From: Silene noctiflora
Taxonomy: Eukaryota; Streptophyta; Magnoliopsida; Caryophyllales; Caryophyllaceae
Assembly: GCA_009801015.1 (NCBI GenBank)
Contig: VHZZ01000923.1
Coordinates: 145,968 to 172,602 of the forward strand
Length of the DNA stretch: 26,635 bases
Direction: 5' to 3'
Each line of letters opens with the position of its first letter. The stretch's first letter is position 1. The notes beneath the pieces are model-generated. The model ran no database searches and was not told where the DNA came from. It saw only the letters and a program-made list of their open reading frames with translations. Shown here in pieces: positions 26,346-26,635 of this stretch. The position numbers and the translations under genes were made by a program.

Positions 26346-26635
26346 TCTGATATGTTATATTTTTATATACTTTTTACCCCCGTTTCAGCTCGCATTTTCA
26401 TGTCATTTTCACTTTTATAAAGTGATTTTTGAGCTAAAACCGTGTTCTAGGTGACTTGCATGCATTTTCGTGTTTTTGTAGGAATGAAGCGGTTTTTCCT
26501 AACAAATTGGCATTCATCACGGATCACGAGGCTAGGAGAGTCGAGTCTAGGCCAAGGAGGGGCGTTTTGGGCATTTCAAGCAACCCGAGGAACGGAAAAA
26601 ATGAAGTTTGGTTGCATGTCGAGGCAAGAAGTCAA
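26346..26635 (+). mobile_element. Possible edge of an LTR retrotransposon
   Basis: The last about 250 bases change in character: higher GC and words such as TTGCATGCATTTTCGTG, TTTTTGTAGGAATGAAGCGG and AACCCGAGGAACGG. These recall LTR or leader regions of plant Ty3/gypsy elements. The window ends before any primer site or coding part, so the family, limits and age cannot be given. Confidence 0.25.

Overview
The window is nuclear DNA of a flowering plant. It has long AT-rich introns with GT-AG borders, a plant-type LINE, MITE-like foldback elements, and two multi-exon genes whose proteins match core-eudicot families along their whole length. A repeat with the motif GACGGTCTCACACA may hint at Caryophyllales, but this is only a weak impression. 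Three single Ns (1094, 4314, 4473) show it is a draft assembly.

Left third (1-10470): no intact gene was found. It holds a decayed leucine-rich-repeat receptor-kinase fragment (about 1016-1365), a short fragment of a CBS/DUF21 protein exon (about 4060-4165), and two promoter-like stretches on the minus strand (about 4620-4850 and 5400-5850). Each of these lies beside a near-identical palindrome (ACTGTTCAT/ATGAACAGT). Next comes a nested mobile-element block. A foldback MITE-like element (about 6195-8795) is split by the 3' part of an RNase H-bearing LINE (about 6455-8638, minus strand). A second, uninterrupted copy of the same foldback family lies in the opposite orientation at about 9112-9528.

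Middle (10471-17343, plus): a complete nine-exon gene for the ER-membrane RING-CH ubiquitin ligase of the Doa10/TEB4 family (SUD1/CER9 in Arabidopsis), 1087 residues by my splice model. Intron 1 carries a small LTR-type (TRIM-like) fossil, and intron 8 has a possible MITE scrap.

Right (18153-24822, minus): a complete nine-exon gene for a cytosolic poly(A)-binding protein, 639 residues, with four RRMs and a C-terminal MLLE domain. It converges on the ligase gene with about 0.8 kb between the stop codons. A TATA box at 25289-25296, a (GA)16 tract and a leader with A-runs lie upstream of its start. The last 1.3 kb has no gene, only low-complexity sequence, a CT-rich stretch and a possible LTR-element edge.

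The two genes are not an operon and share no pathway. One acts in ER-associated protein degradation, including sterol and cuticle-lipid control. The other acts in mRNA stability and translation. I did not find a convincing new system. The most thought-provoking points are that SUD1 intron 1, if retained, would still supply the last zinc ligand of the RING-CH domain, and the well-preserved nesting of a LINE within a foldback element whose ends are themselves made of degenerate tandem units.
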